Positions 41,304 to 50,762 are shown, counted from the stretch's first letter. The stretch is 64,000 nt of DNA from an uncultured Prevotellaceae bacterium (GCA_946415365.1 CAMKSE010000003.1:1-64000), one strand, 5' to 3'. Numbers and translations: made by a program. The notes: generated by a model from the letters alone, not told the origin.

Positions 41304-44009
41304 TTAGAACTCTTGTCCGAGGATGAAGTGGAAGTTGCTTCCACCCTTCTTCGTGGTACCTGCCTGGCTTGTATAGACATCGTCGAAACCATAAGCCCAG
41401 TCGATACCCATCAGACCCACCATGGGGAGGAATATACGCACGCCAAGACCAGCGGAGCGCTTCATCTTGAAGGGGTTGAAGTCCTTGGCCCTTGCCCAGG
41501 CATTACCGCCTTCGAGGAAGCCGAGGCCGTAAATAGTGGTGTTGCCCAGCATGAAGGGGTATCGCAGCTCGAGTGTCAGACGGTCATAGGCGTAGGAGTT
41601 GTACGACGAGATTCCGCGACCGTTCATCATCTCCTCATAGGCTGAGGAGTAGGAGATGGAGCCGTTCTCGTAGCCTCGCAGACCGATGGTCTCTTCAGAA
41701 TAACCGTAGGAGTAGCCGCTCATGCCGTCACCACCCACGTAGAAGGTCTCAAACGGTGAGCGCTTGTTGTCGTTGTAGCTGCCCAGCAGACCCATCTCCA
41801 CACGTGTCATCAGCACGAAGCACTTCTGGCCTCCGGTGAGAGCTGTGAACGAGCGCAGCTTGAACTTCCACTTGTGGTATTCAATCCAACGGTACACGTC
41901 CTGCAGTTCGTCTTCATAGGTAGCCGAGTTGCTGTTCTTGGCCAGGGAAGAGTAGTCTTTGTTGTCGAAGAGCGACCAAGGCGGGGTCAGGGTGACGGAT
42001 GCCACCATCTCCGAACCGCGACGCGGGAACAGCTGATTATCTGTAGATACGCGCGATAGCGTCAGACCGACATTGATATTGTTACAGTTTCCGTTGTGAA
42101 TATAGAAGTAACTCCAGTCACGCAGCATATAGCGGCTGTAGCCGAGAGAGGCGGAGAACTGGAAGTAGTCGTCGGGCCAGCGCAGGCGCTTACCCCATCC
42201 TACGGATGCGCCGAAGACGGTCATCGTCTTGTCGTCGTCGAGCATAGCATCGTAGTTGTAATAGCCGGTATTGTACATACCGTAGCCGGAGTTGTACAAA
42301 GCGTAGTTGCTATAGAACGAGTTGTTGCGGTAGTAGCTGGAGATGTCGGACTGCTTGGAGTAGAAGACACCGAAGTTCAGACTGTTGGGGCGCTTGCCGC
42401 CAAACCAGTTGGTGCCGTAGTTCGCACTCAGCGAGCTGTAGTAGGAGCCGTTAGTCTGGAAACTGAATCCCAGCTGCTCACCGTCACCGTAAGGCAGTAT
42501 GCCACGATGGAGCTTGTTCTTGCCGAAGAGGTTGCGGATGGAGAAGTTGTTGAACTTGATACCGACTTTTCCAATGATACCCGTCTGTCCCCATCCGAGT
42601 GAGAACTCCAGTTGGTCGTTGGACTTCTGCTCCATTTGCCAGTTGATGTCAACGGTACCGTTCTCTACGTCGGGCTGTATGTCAGGCACAACCTTTTCTG
42701 CATCGAAGAATCCCATAGATGCAATGTCGCGCATAGAACGGGTGATGGCCTCCTTGTTGAAGAGGTCGCCGGGCTTTGTGTGCAGCTCACGGCGCACAAC
42801 CTCTTCATAGAGGCGGTCGTTACCATATATTCGTACATGGTTCAGACGAGCCTGCGGACCTTCAGTGACGCGCATCTCCAGATCGATAGAGTCGCCGACT
42901 ATGTTCACCTCCACAGGATCGATGTTTGAGAACACGTATCCATTATTGTAGTAGTAATTTCCTGCAGCATCCTCGTCTTCCTTGAGTCGCTTGTTGATAT
43001 GCTTCTGGTTGTATACATCGCCCTTCTTCATTTCAAGCACGGCATTCAGGTAGTCGGAGGTGACAACAGTGTTTCCCACCCAAGTGATGTTGCGAATGAA
43101 GTACTTGTCTCCCTCGTCGATCTTCACATAGACGTTCACATGGTTATCGTCGTAGTTGCTGACGGAATCTTCAATGATGCTTGCATCGCGGAAACCGAGT
43201 TCATTGTACTTGTCAATCAGTGCCTGTTTGGCCTCACGGTAACGCTCGTCAGTAAACTTTTTCGACTTGAAGAAGTTCGTGAACTTTCCTGCCTCATGGA
43301 TCTTTCCAAAAGCACCTTTGCTGAAAAGCGAACCCTTGATCTTGCTGTCCTTCAACTTATCGTTACCTTCGAAGATGAGTTGTCGAACCTTCATCTTCTC
43401 CTTCTTGTCAATCTTCACGTCGAGAACCACCTGATTGGGCTTTTCAGGGTCGTCGCGCTGGGCAATTTCTATCTCAGCGTTCTTATAGCCTTTCTCGTCG
43501 AAATATCTCTTTGCCAGGATCTTTGCACGGTCGATCATGTTAGGAGTGATCTGACTGCCTCGCATGATACCCAGTTTAGCCTCCATATCCTCACGCTCAG
43601 CCTTCTTGATGCCGATATAGTTGATGCCACTGATGCGTGGACGCATGCCGAGGTGTATGCAGAGGTAGATCTTGCTACCCACGATGGAGTCGGCGGTGAT
43701 ACTCACCTTTGAGAAGAGTCCATTGCGCCAGTAACGTTTCACTGCTTCGGTAATCTGGGAGCCAGGCACTTCTATCTGCTGGCCTACGCTAAGACCTGAG
43801 AGTCCTGTCAACACGTAGTCTTCATAGCCTTCCACACCCTCTACGGCAATACCTCCGATCTCGCAAGTGCGAGGCATACCGGCATACGAGATGTCGGGAT
43901 TGACAATCTTATCCTGAGCTGTAGCAGTTAAAGGTAAAAAGGTAAGAAGGTAAAAAGGTAAAACACCTTTCACCAATCCTTTCACCTTATTTATAATATT
44001 ATAAGTCAC
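41304..44009 (-). CDS. bamA: Outer membrane protein assembly factor BamA
   Basis: 901 residues: signal peptide, about five POTRA domains (residues ~45-430) and a C-terminal 16-strand Omp85 barrel ending in a terminal aromatic (FHFILGQEF). The conserved barrel element GLRGYENGSISY is close to the VRGF-type lid motif region. It inserts beta-barrel proteins in the outer membrane. No ATG is available: the reading frame is bounded by the uppS stop and the first start is GTG at 44009, with further GTG codons at residues 9 and 13. The signal-peptide core (LPFYLLTFLPL) is encoded by an 8-bp tandem repeat at 43930-43963. Confidence 0.95.
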   Translation of the reverse strand: MTYNIINKVKGLVKGVLPFYLLTFLPLTATAQDKIVNPDISYAGMPRTCEIGGIAVEGVEGYEDYVLTGLSGLSVGQQIEVPGSQITEAVKRYWRNGLFSKVSITADSIVGSKIYLCIHLGMRPRISGINYIGIKKAEREDMEAKLGIMRGSQITPNMIDRAKILAKRYFDEKGYKNAEIEIAQRDDPEKPNQVVLDVKIDKKEKMKVRQLIFEGNDKLKDSKIKGSLFSKGAFGKIHEAGKFTNFFKSKKFTDERYREAKQALIDKYNELGFRDASIIEDSVSNYDDNHVNVYVKIDEGDKYFIRNITWVGNTVVTSDYLNAVLEMKKGDVYNQKHINKRLKEDEDAAGNYYYNNGYVFSNIDPVEVNIVGDSIDLEMRVTEGPQARLNHVRIYGNDRLYEEVVRRELHTKPGDLFNKEAITRSMRDIASMGFFDAEKVVPDIQPDVENGTVDINWQMEQKSNDQLEFSLGWGQTGIIGKVGIKFNNFSIRNLFGKNKLHRGILPYGDGEQLGFSFQTNGSYYSSLSANYGTNWFGGKRPNSLNFGVFYSKQSDISSYYRNNSFYSNYALYNSGYGMYNTGYYNYDAMLDDDKTMTVFGASVGWGKRLRWPDDYFQFSASLGYSRYMLRDWSYFYIHNGNCNNINVGLTLSRVSTDNQLFPRRGSEMVASVTLTPPWSLFDNKDYSSLAKNSNSATYEDELQDVYRWIEYHKWKFKLRSFTALTGGQKCFVLMTRVEMGLLGSYNDNKRSPFETFYVGGDGMSGYSYGYSEETIGLRGYENGSISYSSAYEEMMNGRGISSYNSYAYDRLTLELRYPFMLGNTTIYGLGFLEGGNAWARAKDFNPFKMKRSAGLGVRIFLPMVGLMGIDWAYGFDDVYTSQAGTTKKGGSNFHFILGQEF
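43930..43963. repeat. AAGGTAAA octamer repeat inside the bamA signal-peptide region
   Basis: GGT recurs at 43933, 43941, 43949 and 43957, exactly 8 bp apart. On the coding strand the unit is ACCTTTTT. Since 8 is not a multiple of 3, successive units are read in different frames. Confidence 0.9.
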
Positions 44010-44011
44010 TT

Positions 44012-44043
44012 TCTTTTTTACTTTTTTACCTTTTTACTTTTCC
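44012..44043. repeat. ACCTTTTT/ACTTTTTT octamer repeat between uppS and bamA
   Basis: AC recurs at 44020, 44028 and 44036 (8 bp). The array covers the uppS stop codon and the whole spacer before bamA, and is the same family as the repeats at 43930-43963 and 54233-54272. Confidence 0.8.
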
Positions 44044-44783
44044 TCTGCTTCCTCCGCTTCTATCTGTGCCTCAGTCTTTCCGAAGCGGCGCTGGCGGTTC
44101 TGGTAACTGATGATGGCCTTGTGGAGTTCCTCCTCACCAAAGTCGGGCCAGTAGGTGTCGCAGAAGTAGAACTCCGAATAGGCGCACTGCCAGAGCAGAT
44201 AGTTGGATATGCGCACTTCACCACCGGTACGGATGAGAAGGTCGGGATCGGGCATCCATTTTGTCCACAGATTCTCTGCGATAGTCTCCTCACAGATATC
44301 ATCAACGCTCATCTCACCCTTCTCCACCTTTCTGGCAATGATCTTTGCGGCATTCACGAGCTCTTGCTTTGATGAATAGCTCATGGCTATAGTCATGGCC
44401 ATACCATCGTACATGGCTGTCTCTTCTTCCATAGAGTGCAGCTTGTCCTGAACGCTCTTTGGGAGCCTGTCTACGTCGCCAACCACGTGGAAACTGACGT
44501 TGTTGTTGTGGAATAACTGCATCTTGAAGAAGCTTAGCACCAACCCCATCAGTGCCTCAACCTCATAGGCAGGCCTGTTGAAGTTCTCTATGGAGAAGGC
44601 GTAGACCGTAAGGTACTTTACACCTAAGTTAGAACACAAGGTGGTGATGACCTCCAGGTTGTCGAGTCCGGCTTTATGGCCAAACGTGCGATCCAACCCA
44701 CGATCCATAGCCCAACGCCCGTTGCCGTCCATGATGATGGCAATGTGCTTAGGAATGCGGTTCATGTCCAATTGCTCGCTCAT
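44034..44783 (-). CDS. uppS: Undecaprenyl diphosphate synthase (cis-isoprenyl transferase)
   Basis: 249 residues. HIAIIMDGNGRWAMDRGLDR holds the catalytic Asp and the pyrophosphate-binding loop, then GHKAGLDNL, LTVYAFSIENFNRP and the late RTGGEVRISNYLLWQCAYSE. It makes the C55 lipid carrier for peptidoglycan and surface glycans. bamA follows within 24 bp and a DUF6089 gene precedes it after a GTTTATA repeat. The last residues (AEEAEEK) run into the octamer repeat that supplies the TAA. Confidence 0.97.
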   Translation of the reverse strand: MSEQLDMNRIPKHIAIIMDGNGRWAMDRGLDRTFGHKAGLDNLEVITTLCSNLGVKYLTVYAFSIENFNRPAYEVEALMGLVLSFFKMQLFHNNNVSFHVVGDVDRLPKSVQDKLHSMEEETAMYDGMAMTIAMSYSSKQELVNAAKIIARKVEKGEMSVDDICEETIAENLWTKWMPDPDLLIRTGGEVRISNYLLWQCAYSEFYFCDTYWPDFGEEELHKAIISYQNRQRRFGKTEAQIEAEEAEEK

Positions 44784-44790
44784 ATCTCTT

Positions 44791-44817
44791 TATAAACTAT
44801 AAACTCTAAACTATAAT
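44791..44817. repeat. GTTTATA heptamer repeat between DUF6089 and uppS
   Basis: Plus-strand TATAAAC, TATAAAC, TCTAAAC and TATAATC at 7-bp steps from 44791. On the minus strand this is the same GTTTATN motif seen at 16217 and 26018. Confidence 0.8.
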
Positions 44818-44825
44818 CTTAATGC

Positions 44826-45521
44826 TCAGTCTCTGTCGTTATGACATGTTTTGCACTTCATCCATACATCGTAGGAGAGTGACAGTTGCAGCACGTTGTA
44901 GCAGTCGGTGTTCTTAAAGAGTCCGCTGCTCTTGATGCCGTAGACGTCTTTCCTGCCGTCGAGGTGGTCACTGGGTGTAAACCTTAGGGCCCACTCTGCT
45001 GTGAAGTTCAGCCGCTGGCTTACCTTGTATTTTATTCCGGCACCGATGGGCATGCTCATCGTGATGCCGCTGTTCTCACCGCTGTGGTGGACGATTCCCA
45101 GTCCAAGGGTGATGAATGGTACCAGTTTTCGCGCTCCGCGGTACTCTCGTCCTGTCCCGAATGCCCAGAAGTTGTACTCATAGCGCACTATGCCTTCCGT
45201 CAGGGTGTTGTCGAACTCGTAGGGCTCTGTTGTAGGATACCAGGTCTCTGCATCTGCTATGGAGCCTTTGATTTTTCCCATTCCCACATTCAGCGACAGT
45301 GCCATCCTCGGGTTCATGTGGTATTTGGCTATCAGCGTCCCCCAGGGTTGCAGACCCTTTAACAGATTGCCGTTGAAATCGCCCGTATAGGCCACCAGTC
45401 CTCCGCCTGCGCCAATCTCCATTTTGTATTCCGGCTCGTCCTGTGCGGCTGAGGGGATAGCGTAGAGGAGACATGCTGCAAGCAGCAGCCGGCCTATTCT
45501 TCCACAAGTATTCCTCGCCAT
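44826..45521 (-). CDS. DUF6089-type outer membrane beta-barrel protein
   Basis: 231 residues with a signal peptide (LLLAACLLYAIPSAAQ) and alternating beta strands typical of a small eight-strand barrel: KMEIGAGGGLVAYTGDFNG, GIVRYEYNFWAFGTG, PFITLGLGIVHHSGENS and GIKYKVSQRLNFTAEWALRF. A glycine-rich early block and conserved GDF match the DUF6089 group found beside uppS-bamA in Bacteroidota. Role unknown; the position suggests envelope assembly. Its start overlaps the 3' end of the DUF6242 gene by 28 bp. Confidence 0.83.
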   Translation of the reverse strand: MARNTCGRIGRLLLAACLLYAIPSAAQDEPEYKMEIGAGGGLVAYTGDFNGNLLKGLQPWGTLIAKYHMNPRMALSLNVGMGKIKGSIADAETWYPTTEPYEFDNTLTEGIVRYEYNFWAFGTGREYRGARKLVPFITLGLGIVHHSGENSGITMSMPIGAGIKYKVSQRLNFTAEWALRFTPSDHLDGRKDVYGIKSSGLFKNTDCYNVLQLSLSYDVWMKCKTCHNDRD

Positions 45522-46624
45522 ACCTCGTCAGTATTCTTATCTTTGAGCCAGAGAGCTCCCTTGTCGTCAGTGCAGGCTTCCACGCCAAACAGGTTGTCGG
45601 AGGGGAGTTGCATACCCTCAGAGGTTTTCCATGTGACACCACCGTCACGGCTAATGCGGATCCAGTTGCTGTCGATGGCCAGTACATTGCCATGGAAATA
45701 CACGAGGCTGAAGTCAATCATCGCAGGCAGATAATATCTGTTGTATACCTCAAACGGCATATACACCCACTTACTGGTCTCGCTGCCCTCGGCGTATTCA
45801 GCAACCTTACGCCATACGTTACAGGAGATCTCTCCCTCTTGCAACACACCAGCGAGAATCTGATAATCAGTCTGTTCGTTGGTGGTAAAGGGATACGATA
45901 CGAAGGCGAAGCTCTCTTTCGGTAGGAATGAGGCATCGCTGTCGAGACTATCGGCGGTCCATTCCACACCTCCGTCTTTGCTGACCATAATGGCTGTCAT
46001 GTCCTTGTTGAAGGCATAGGCTTCCATCGTGCCGGCACCAATGAACGGTCCGAGCTGGTCGTTAGCGGCTACGATCTCCTCCCATCTCTTCTTCTCGTTA
46101 TCGGTGGGATATGATCCGACAGACATCTTCTCCCACAGTATCTTATCAGTCACAGCCTGATGCTTGTTTATCTCAACCTGATAGGCGCGGTAGCCTGTGC
46201 CGTCGTTGGCATAAGCACGGATCTCTCTGGGCTGTGAGAAGTCAAGGGAGTCTGTAGAATAGTAGTTGAATAGGGTATCGCTGGTCAGACTCTTGATGAC
46301 GACATAGCCGTTGTTCTTGGCACCTATGGACACCAGCACGTGCGACAGGTCACAGTCGGCATAAAGGGAGTCTGTGTTGTAGATGACTCTTTTGTATTGG
46401 TCAATATGGAACTTGACGGGACTGCTGAGCGTCTTCTTATAGACAGAGTCGTTACCGCTTTTTGATGTCGTATGGATATACCTGTTCACCGTCGTCAGGC
46501 TGAAGGATGTGATGGCGGTGTCGTTGTAATATGTAATGTCGCTATCGTCGCTCGAATTGAGGCACGAGGTAAGGGACAGTGTGCCGATAATCAGGGCGCA
46601 GAGTGCTGATATATATTTGTTCAT
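45494..46624 (-). CDS. DUF6242-type lipoprotein with Asp-box repeats
   Basis: 376 residues. The lipoprotein signal ends LTSC (cysteine near residue 21), followed by an acidic LNSSDDSD stretch that may favour surface export. The C-terminal two thirds contain Asp-box-like turns, VSKDGGVEWT and ISRDGGVTWK, pointing to a beta-propeller. I associate this architecture with DUF6242. Function unknown. It heads the leftward DUF6089-uppS-bamA run and has its own promoter box at 46662-46669. Confidence 0.8.
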   Translation of the reverse strand: MNKYISALCALIIGTLSLTSCLNSSDDSDITYYNDTAITSFSLTTVNRYIHTTSKSGNDSVYKKTLSSPVKFHIDQYKRVIYNTDSLYADCDLSHVLVSIGAKNNGYVVIKSLTSDTLFNYYSTDSLDFSQPREIRAYANDGTGYRAYQVEINKHQAVTDKILWEKMSVGSYPTDNEKKRWEEIVAANDQLGPFIGAGTMEAYAFNKDMTAIMVSKDGGVEWTADSLDSDASFLPKESFAFVSYPFTTNEQTDYQILAGVLQEGEISCNVWRKVAEYAEGSETSKWVYMPFEVYNRYYLPAMIDFSLVYFHGNVLAIDSNWIRISRDGGVTWKTSEGMQLPSDNLFGVEACTDDKGALWLKDKNTDEVWRGILVEE

Positions 46625-46661
46625 TCTTGTCAGAAATACGATTTATACACAATTCGGCTGC

Positions 46662-46669
46662 AAAGTTAC
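46662..46669 (-). promoter_or_regulatory. Promoter -7 box for the DUF6242-bamA run
   Basis: Minus strand TAACTTTG, 37 bp before the lipoprotein ATG. Confidence 0.6.
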
Positions 46670-46769
46670 TCACAATTCCGCAAAATGCTATCATTTTCAC
46701 CTTATAATTAAAGAAAATATGCCAATATTTGATTGTTTTTAAGTTAGTTTAGGTTTTCTGATACAAAAC

Positions 46770-46797
46770 AAGGGCGATTCCCGTAGAAATCGCCCTT
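46770..46797 (-). terminator. pckA terminator
   Basis: Perfect 10-bp stem AAGGGCGATT / AATCGCCCTT with an 8-nt loop, 30 bp after the pckA stop. The minus-strand tail reads GTTTTGTAT. Confidence 0.85.
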
Positions 46798-46826
46798 TAT
46801 TTTGATGAATGTTAAATTACTCTGTT

Positions 46827-48440
46827 TTAGAGCTTCGGACCAGCAGCTACGAGAGCCTTACCAGCCTCGTTGCCCTCGTACTTCTTGAAGTTCTTGATGA
46901 AACGGGCAGCCAGATCCTTAGCCTTCTCCTCCCACTCGTTGCGGTTCTGATAGGTGTCGCGAGGATCGAGAATGCCCCAAGCCACGCCGTTGAGCTGTGT
47001 GGGAACCTCGAAGTCGAAGTAAGGAATCTTCTTGGTAGGAGCGTTCAGGATGTCACCACCGAGGATAGCGTCGATGATACCACGTGTATCCTTGATAGAG
47101 ATACGCTTGCCAGTACCGTTCCAACCTGTGTTCACCAGATAAGCCTTAGCGCCGCTCTTCTCCATCTTCTTCACCAGCTCCTCAGCATACTTTGTGGGGT
47201 GCAGCTCGAGGAAGGCCTGGCCGAAGCAAGCAGAGAATGTAGGTGTGGGCTCTGTGATACCGCGCTCTGTACCAGCCAGCTTAGCTGTGAAACCAGAGAG
47301 GAAGTAGTACTTCGTCTGCTCCGGAGTCAGGATAGATACTGGGGGCAGTACGCCGAAGGCATCGGCACTCAGGAAGATGACGTTCTTAGCCTCAGGACCA
47401 GCGCTCTTCTTGTTCACCTTCTGGGCGATCTTCTCGATGTGGTTGATAGGATAGCTCACACGGGTGTTCTCAGTCACGCTCTTGTCTGCGAAGTCGATCT
47501 TACCAGCCTCGTCAACAGTCACGTTCTCGAGCAGAGCGTCGCGACGGATAGCGTTGTAGATGTCGGGCTCAGACTCCTTGTCGAGGTTGATCACCTTAGC
47601 GTAGCAGCCGCCCTCGAAGTTAAACACACCCTCGTCGTCCCATCCGTGCTCGTCGTCACCAATCAGCAGACGCTTAGGATCGGTAGACAGCGTGGTCTTA
47701 CCTGTACCAGACAGACCGAAGAAGATAGCGGTGTTCTTACCCTCCATATCGGTGTTGGCAGAGCAGTGCATGGAAGCGATACCCTGCAGGGGCAGATAGT
47801 AGTTCATCATAGAGAACATACCCTTCTTCATCTCACCACCGTACCAGGTGTTGATGATACACTGCTCGCGGGTGGTGGTGTTGAAGGCCACACAGGTCTC
47901 TGAGTTCAGACCCAGTTCCTTGTAGTTCTCAACCTTAGCCTTAGAAGCGTTGTAGATCACGAAGTTGGGCTCGAAGCTCTCCAGCTCCTCAGCGGTGGGC
48001 TGGATGAACATGTTCTTCACGAAGTGAGCCTGCCAGGCCACCTCGACGATGAAACGAACGCGCAGACGGGTAGCCTCGTTGGCACCGCAGAAAGCGTCCA
48101 TCACATACAGGTTCTTGTTGCAAAGTTCCTTGATGGCGATCTCCTTCACCTTGGCCCAGACCTCTTCGCTCATGGGGTGGTTATCGTTCTTGTAATCCTC
48201 AGAAGTCCACCATACCTTGTCCTCGCTTTGTGCATCCTTCACGATGTACTTGTCCTTAGGCGAGCGGCCGGTATAGATACCAGTCATCACGTTAACGGCA
48301 TTGAGCTCGGTGTTTACGCCCTTGTCGAAACCCTCGAGGCCTGCCTTTGTCTCCTCTTCGAAGAGGTACTCATACGACGGATTGTGAGCAATCACGGTTG
48401 AACCGGTGATGCCATACTGTGTCAAATCTAACTTTGCCAT
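46827..48440 (-). CDS. pckA: Phosphoenolpyruvate carboxykinase (ATP)
   Basis: 537 residues. ATP-dependent PEPCK with kinase-1a loop [13 protein letters not shown], the ADP/metal loop [31 protein letters not shown] early and [10 protein letters not shown]. In Bacteroidales this enzyme runs mainly in the carboxylating direction, fixing CO2 into oxaloacetate for succinate formation. A single-gene unit with its own promoter (48491-48498) and terminator. Confidence 0.98.
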   Translation of the reverse strand: MAKLDLTQYGITGSTVIAHNPSYEYLFEEETKAGLEGFDKGVNTELNAVNVMTGIYTGRSPKDKYIVKDAQSEDKVWWTSEDYKNDNHPMSEEVWAKVKEIAIKELCNKNLYVMDAFCGANEATRLRVRFIVEVAWQAHFVKNMFIQPTAEELESFEPNFVIYNASKAKVENYKELGLNSETCVAFNTTTREQCIINTWYGGEMKKGMFSMMNYYLPLQGIASMHCSANTDMEGKNTAIFFGLSGTGKTTLSTDPKRLLIGDDEHGWDDEGVFNFEGGCYAKVINLDKESEPDIYNAIRRDALLENVTVDEAGKIDFADKSVTENTRVSYPINHIEKIAQKVNKKSAGPEAKNVIFLSADAFGVLPPVSILTPEQTKYYFLSGFTAKLAGTERGITEPTPTFSACFGQAFLELHPTKYAEELVKKMEKSGAKAYLVNTGWNGTGKRISIKDTRGIIDAILGGDILNAPTKKIPYFDFEVPTQLNGVAWGILDPRDTYQNRNEWEEKAKDLAARFIKNFKKYEGNEAGKALVAAGPKL

Positions 48441-48490
48441 ATTACTAACTGTTTTAATATTAAGTTGTTACTATTTTCAAAAATGCGGTG

Positions 48491-48498
48491 CAAAGGTA
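48491..48498 (-). promoter_or_regulatory. pckA promoter -7 box
   Basis: Minus strand TACCTTTG, 50 bp before the pckA ATG. Confidence 0.7.
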
Positions 48499-48582
48499 CG
48501 AAGAAAATACGAAATGACAAGTGGGAATTAGCAATTTTTTGCACGCGCACAATTCTTTTTAGGTTAAAGAAATTAAAAACAG

Positions 48583-48614
48583 ATGTCGGAGTGACTTTTT
48601 TGCCACTCCGACAT
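48583..48614 (-). terminator. Serpin gene terminator
   Basis: Perfect 11-bp stem ATGTCGGAGTG / CACTCCGACAT, 27 bp after the serpin stop. The minus-strand tail is CTGTTTTTAATTT. Confidence 0.85.
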
Positions 48615-48641
48615 ATCAAACATGTGTCAAAAATCCCGCTC

Positions 48642-50513
48642 TTATTTCATCATCACCTTACCGTTCTTGATATAGAGGCCTCGGGCAGGTTCCTGGCTCA
48701 TCCGCTGACCTGAGAGGTTATAAATCAGGTTGTTAGCGTCTGTCCTGGGTTCTGCCTTCGTGCCGATGATGCCGCTTCTGATGTCAGCCGTCACACTGCC
48801 CGTATATTGGCCGATGAAGAAGATGGCGTCTGTGGACTGTTCGCTGATGACATAGAGGAACGGACGGTTTGCGTGGAACGATGTAGGTACAGGCGGCATT
48901 GAGGTAGTCTCCACGCCTATCACTGTGACAGCAGCAGCCTCTGTACCCTCCTCATCGAGTTTGATCTTGGCCACTTGGAACATATCGCTAATACAACAAG
49001 GCGCATTACAAAAATATGGGAACTCAGCCTCTTCCGTAAAAGCCGTAGGCATACCTAATTCTGCCATCACCTGCACCAAAGGCTGATTGGTGCTCGTCTC
49101 AAAGCGAGGCAGTTTCAGATCTATAAGTGTATTTTGGTATTTCTGCTGCCAGTTGCTGCCACTTAGGGTCTCAAGCACCTCGCCGACGGTCTTGTCCTCA
49201 CGGGGCAGGAAGATGTCCATCCTGTAGGCACCATTGCCGTAAGGGAGGCGGACAGTCTGATAAAGGTCGTTCTCAGCATATCCAATCGATTTCTCCATGT
49301 GCATCATAGGCACCTCATCGCCTCCGCCAAAGGGTTCGTCTTGCGTATTCTCCTTTCTGAAGGGACTGCTCCAGATGCCTTTGAAATAGAGGGCGTTCAG
49401 GAGATAACTGATACTATAAGGTTTGAATGTTTTTTCATTGAGCACCTTGGGAATCATGCCCATCGTGTGGTCGCTGGCCCATTGGTTGATGACGTCCATC
49501 GTCTCACCGTCATAAAAGTCACGGTTCTGGGGCTGGGCGTCGTAATAGGTGTTCACCTTATCGACGAAACCCTCCTGCAGACGATAGCCGCAGCCTTCGT
49601 TCACAAAGATGGTATTGGCAATCAGGGCCTTAGTCTTCTCGTCGAGCGTGTTTGACTCCTTCAGCATCTTCTGGCAGAAGGTGTTGATGGCATCTGCCCC
49701 AGCCTCGCCGAAGCCGAGTGTCTGATTGATCTCCTGCAGCGTCTGTCCCTCAGCACTATTGTTGAGCATACCCAAGGCAAAGGTGACGCTCAGGGGCGAA
49801 AGAATCTTACTCTTTTCGCCTCGCGCCTTGCGGAAGAGGTTAAAGGCGAAGTCGTTGTTGCTGTTGATAAGTTCCTGCTCACCCTCAGCCAGTTCTATCT
49901 CCTTAGGTGCCTCGAAGTCAGAGGCGTAAAAAGTAAAGTCGTTGCCGTAGACGGAGGCAAAAGATTCGTAGTCGCAGATGCAATCTGGTTGAGGTCCATA
50001 GATGAAATTTACAAGTCCATACCCTCGATATCCTACACCTTCTACGGCAGTTATCCGTTGATAAGTGCTACCGTCAGGATTAATATTATAATAACGATAG
50101 CGACGGAAAGGCTTGCCATTCGCCATGATGGTCTCCAAGATAGTCGTGTCAGGATGTAGTTGGTAGTCAAAGTCCATGTTGAGATCAAAGATCTTGTAGT
50201 CTTTCTTACCATTGTAATCAGCTGCATACACTCTACCCTCCTCATCCTCTCGGTAAGCACCAATGTATTTTTTCTGATCGTTTTCCCAGTCAGACCTGTA
50301 CATCTTCATATATTGGCGTCCATCGATGATGGTGTCGCCATCCAGACGATAGTACACCTCACACATCGGTATGTCCTCATAGGGATTATCATTAACTTTG
50401 TGGTAGATGTAAGTCCACGTTTTACCTTGCTCCAGCATGGGGCGCTTGGGTGTTGCTGCCTGTGCGGCTGCAACACAAACTGACAACGTCAGCATCAATA
50501 TAAATCTTTTCAT
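48642..50513 (-). CDS. Secreted serpin with an N-terminal extra domain
   Basis: 623 residues. Signal peptide MKRFILMLTLSVCVAAAQA, an N-terminal domain of about 190 residues that I do not recognise (GKTWTYIYHKVNDNPYED), then a full serpin fold from about residue 215 (NNDFAFNLFRKARGEKSKIL to SEQSTDAIFFIGQYTG). The hinge EEGTEAAAVT (521-530) has the small residues required for loop insertion, so it should be inhibitory. Counting from G523 as P15, P1-P1' would be T537-S538. The C-terminal tail (LIYNLSGQR ... GLYIKNGKVMMK) matches a tail common on Prevotella secreted proteins. Confidence 0.93.
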   Translation of the reverse strand: MKRFILMLTLSVCVAAAQAATPKRPMLEQGKTWTYIYHKVNDNPYEDIPMCEVYYRLDGDTIIDGRQYMKMYRSDWENDQKKYIGAYREDEEGRVYAADYNGKKDYKIFDLNMDFDYQLHPDTTILETIMANGKPFRRYRYYNINPDGSTYQRITAVEGVGYRGYGLVNFIYGPQPDCICDYESFASVYGNDFTFYASDFEAPKEIELAEGEQELINSNNDFAFNLFRKARGEKSKILSPLSVTFALGMLNNSAEGQTLQEINQTLGFGEAGADAINTFCQKMLKESNTLDEKTKALIANTIFVNEGCGYRLQEGFVDKVNTYYDAQPQNRDFYDGETMDVINQWASDHTMGMIPKVLNEKTFKPYSISYLLNALYFKGIWSSPFRKENTQDEPFGGGDEVPMMHMEKSIGYAENDLYQTVRLPYGNGAYRMDIFLPREDKTVGEVLETLSGSNWQQKYQNTLIDLKLPRFETSTNQPLVQVMAELGMPTAFTEEAEFPYFCNAPCCISDMFQVAKIKLDEEGTEAAAVTVIGVETTSMPPVPTSFHANRPFLYVISEQSTDAIFFIGQYTGSVTADIRSGIIGTKAEPRTDANNLIYNLSGQRMSQEPARGLYIKNGKVMMK

Positions 50514-50549
50514 AAGCCTTAAACAATTGAGTTTTTACTTATATGATTG

Positions 50550-50557
50550 CAAATATA
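50550..50557 (-). promoter_or_regulatory. Serpin promoter -7 box
   Basis: Minus strand TATATTTG, 36 bp before the serpin ATG. Confidence 0.55.
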
Positions 50558-50762
50558 TAAAAAGACTGCGTGAAGCGGTGAGCGTTTAACAAAGTTTAGC
50601 TAAATACGTGGGACGTATCTGAGGCTTCAGTACTCATTGTATGAATGCTTTTGTCAAGAAAACTTGCCTAAAATTGTGCTCCTGAAAAATCACGTTCTGG
50701 AAAAATGAAAGCCCCAAATCGGCTCGTTTTGGGTCAGCATTGGCTCTTCCTGGACTTTCCTT

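Noticed and set aside
46809..47903. Long open frame (364 codons) on the plus strand across pckA
   Set aside because: Antisense to pckA, no recognisable protein features or promoter.
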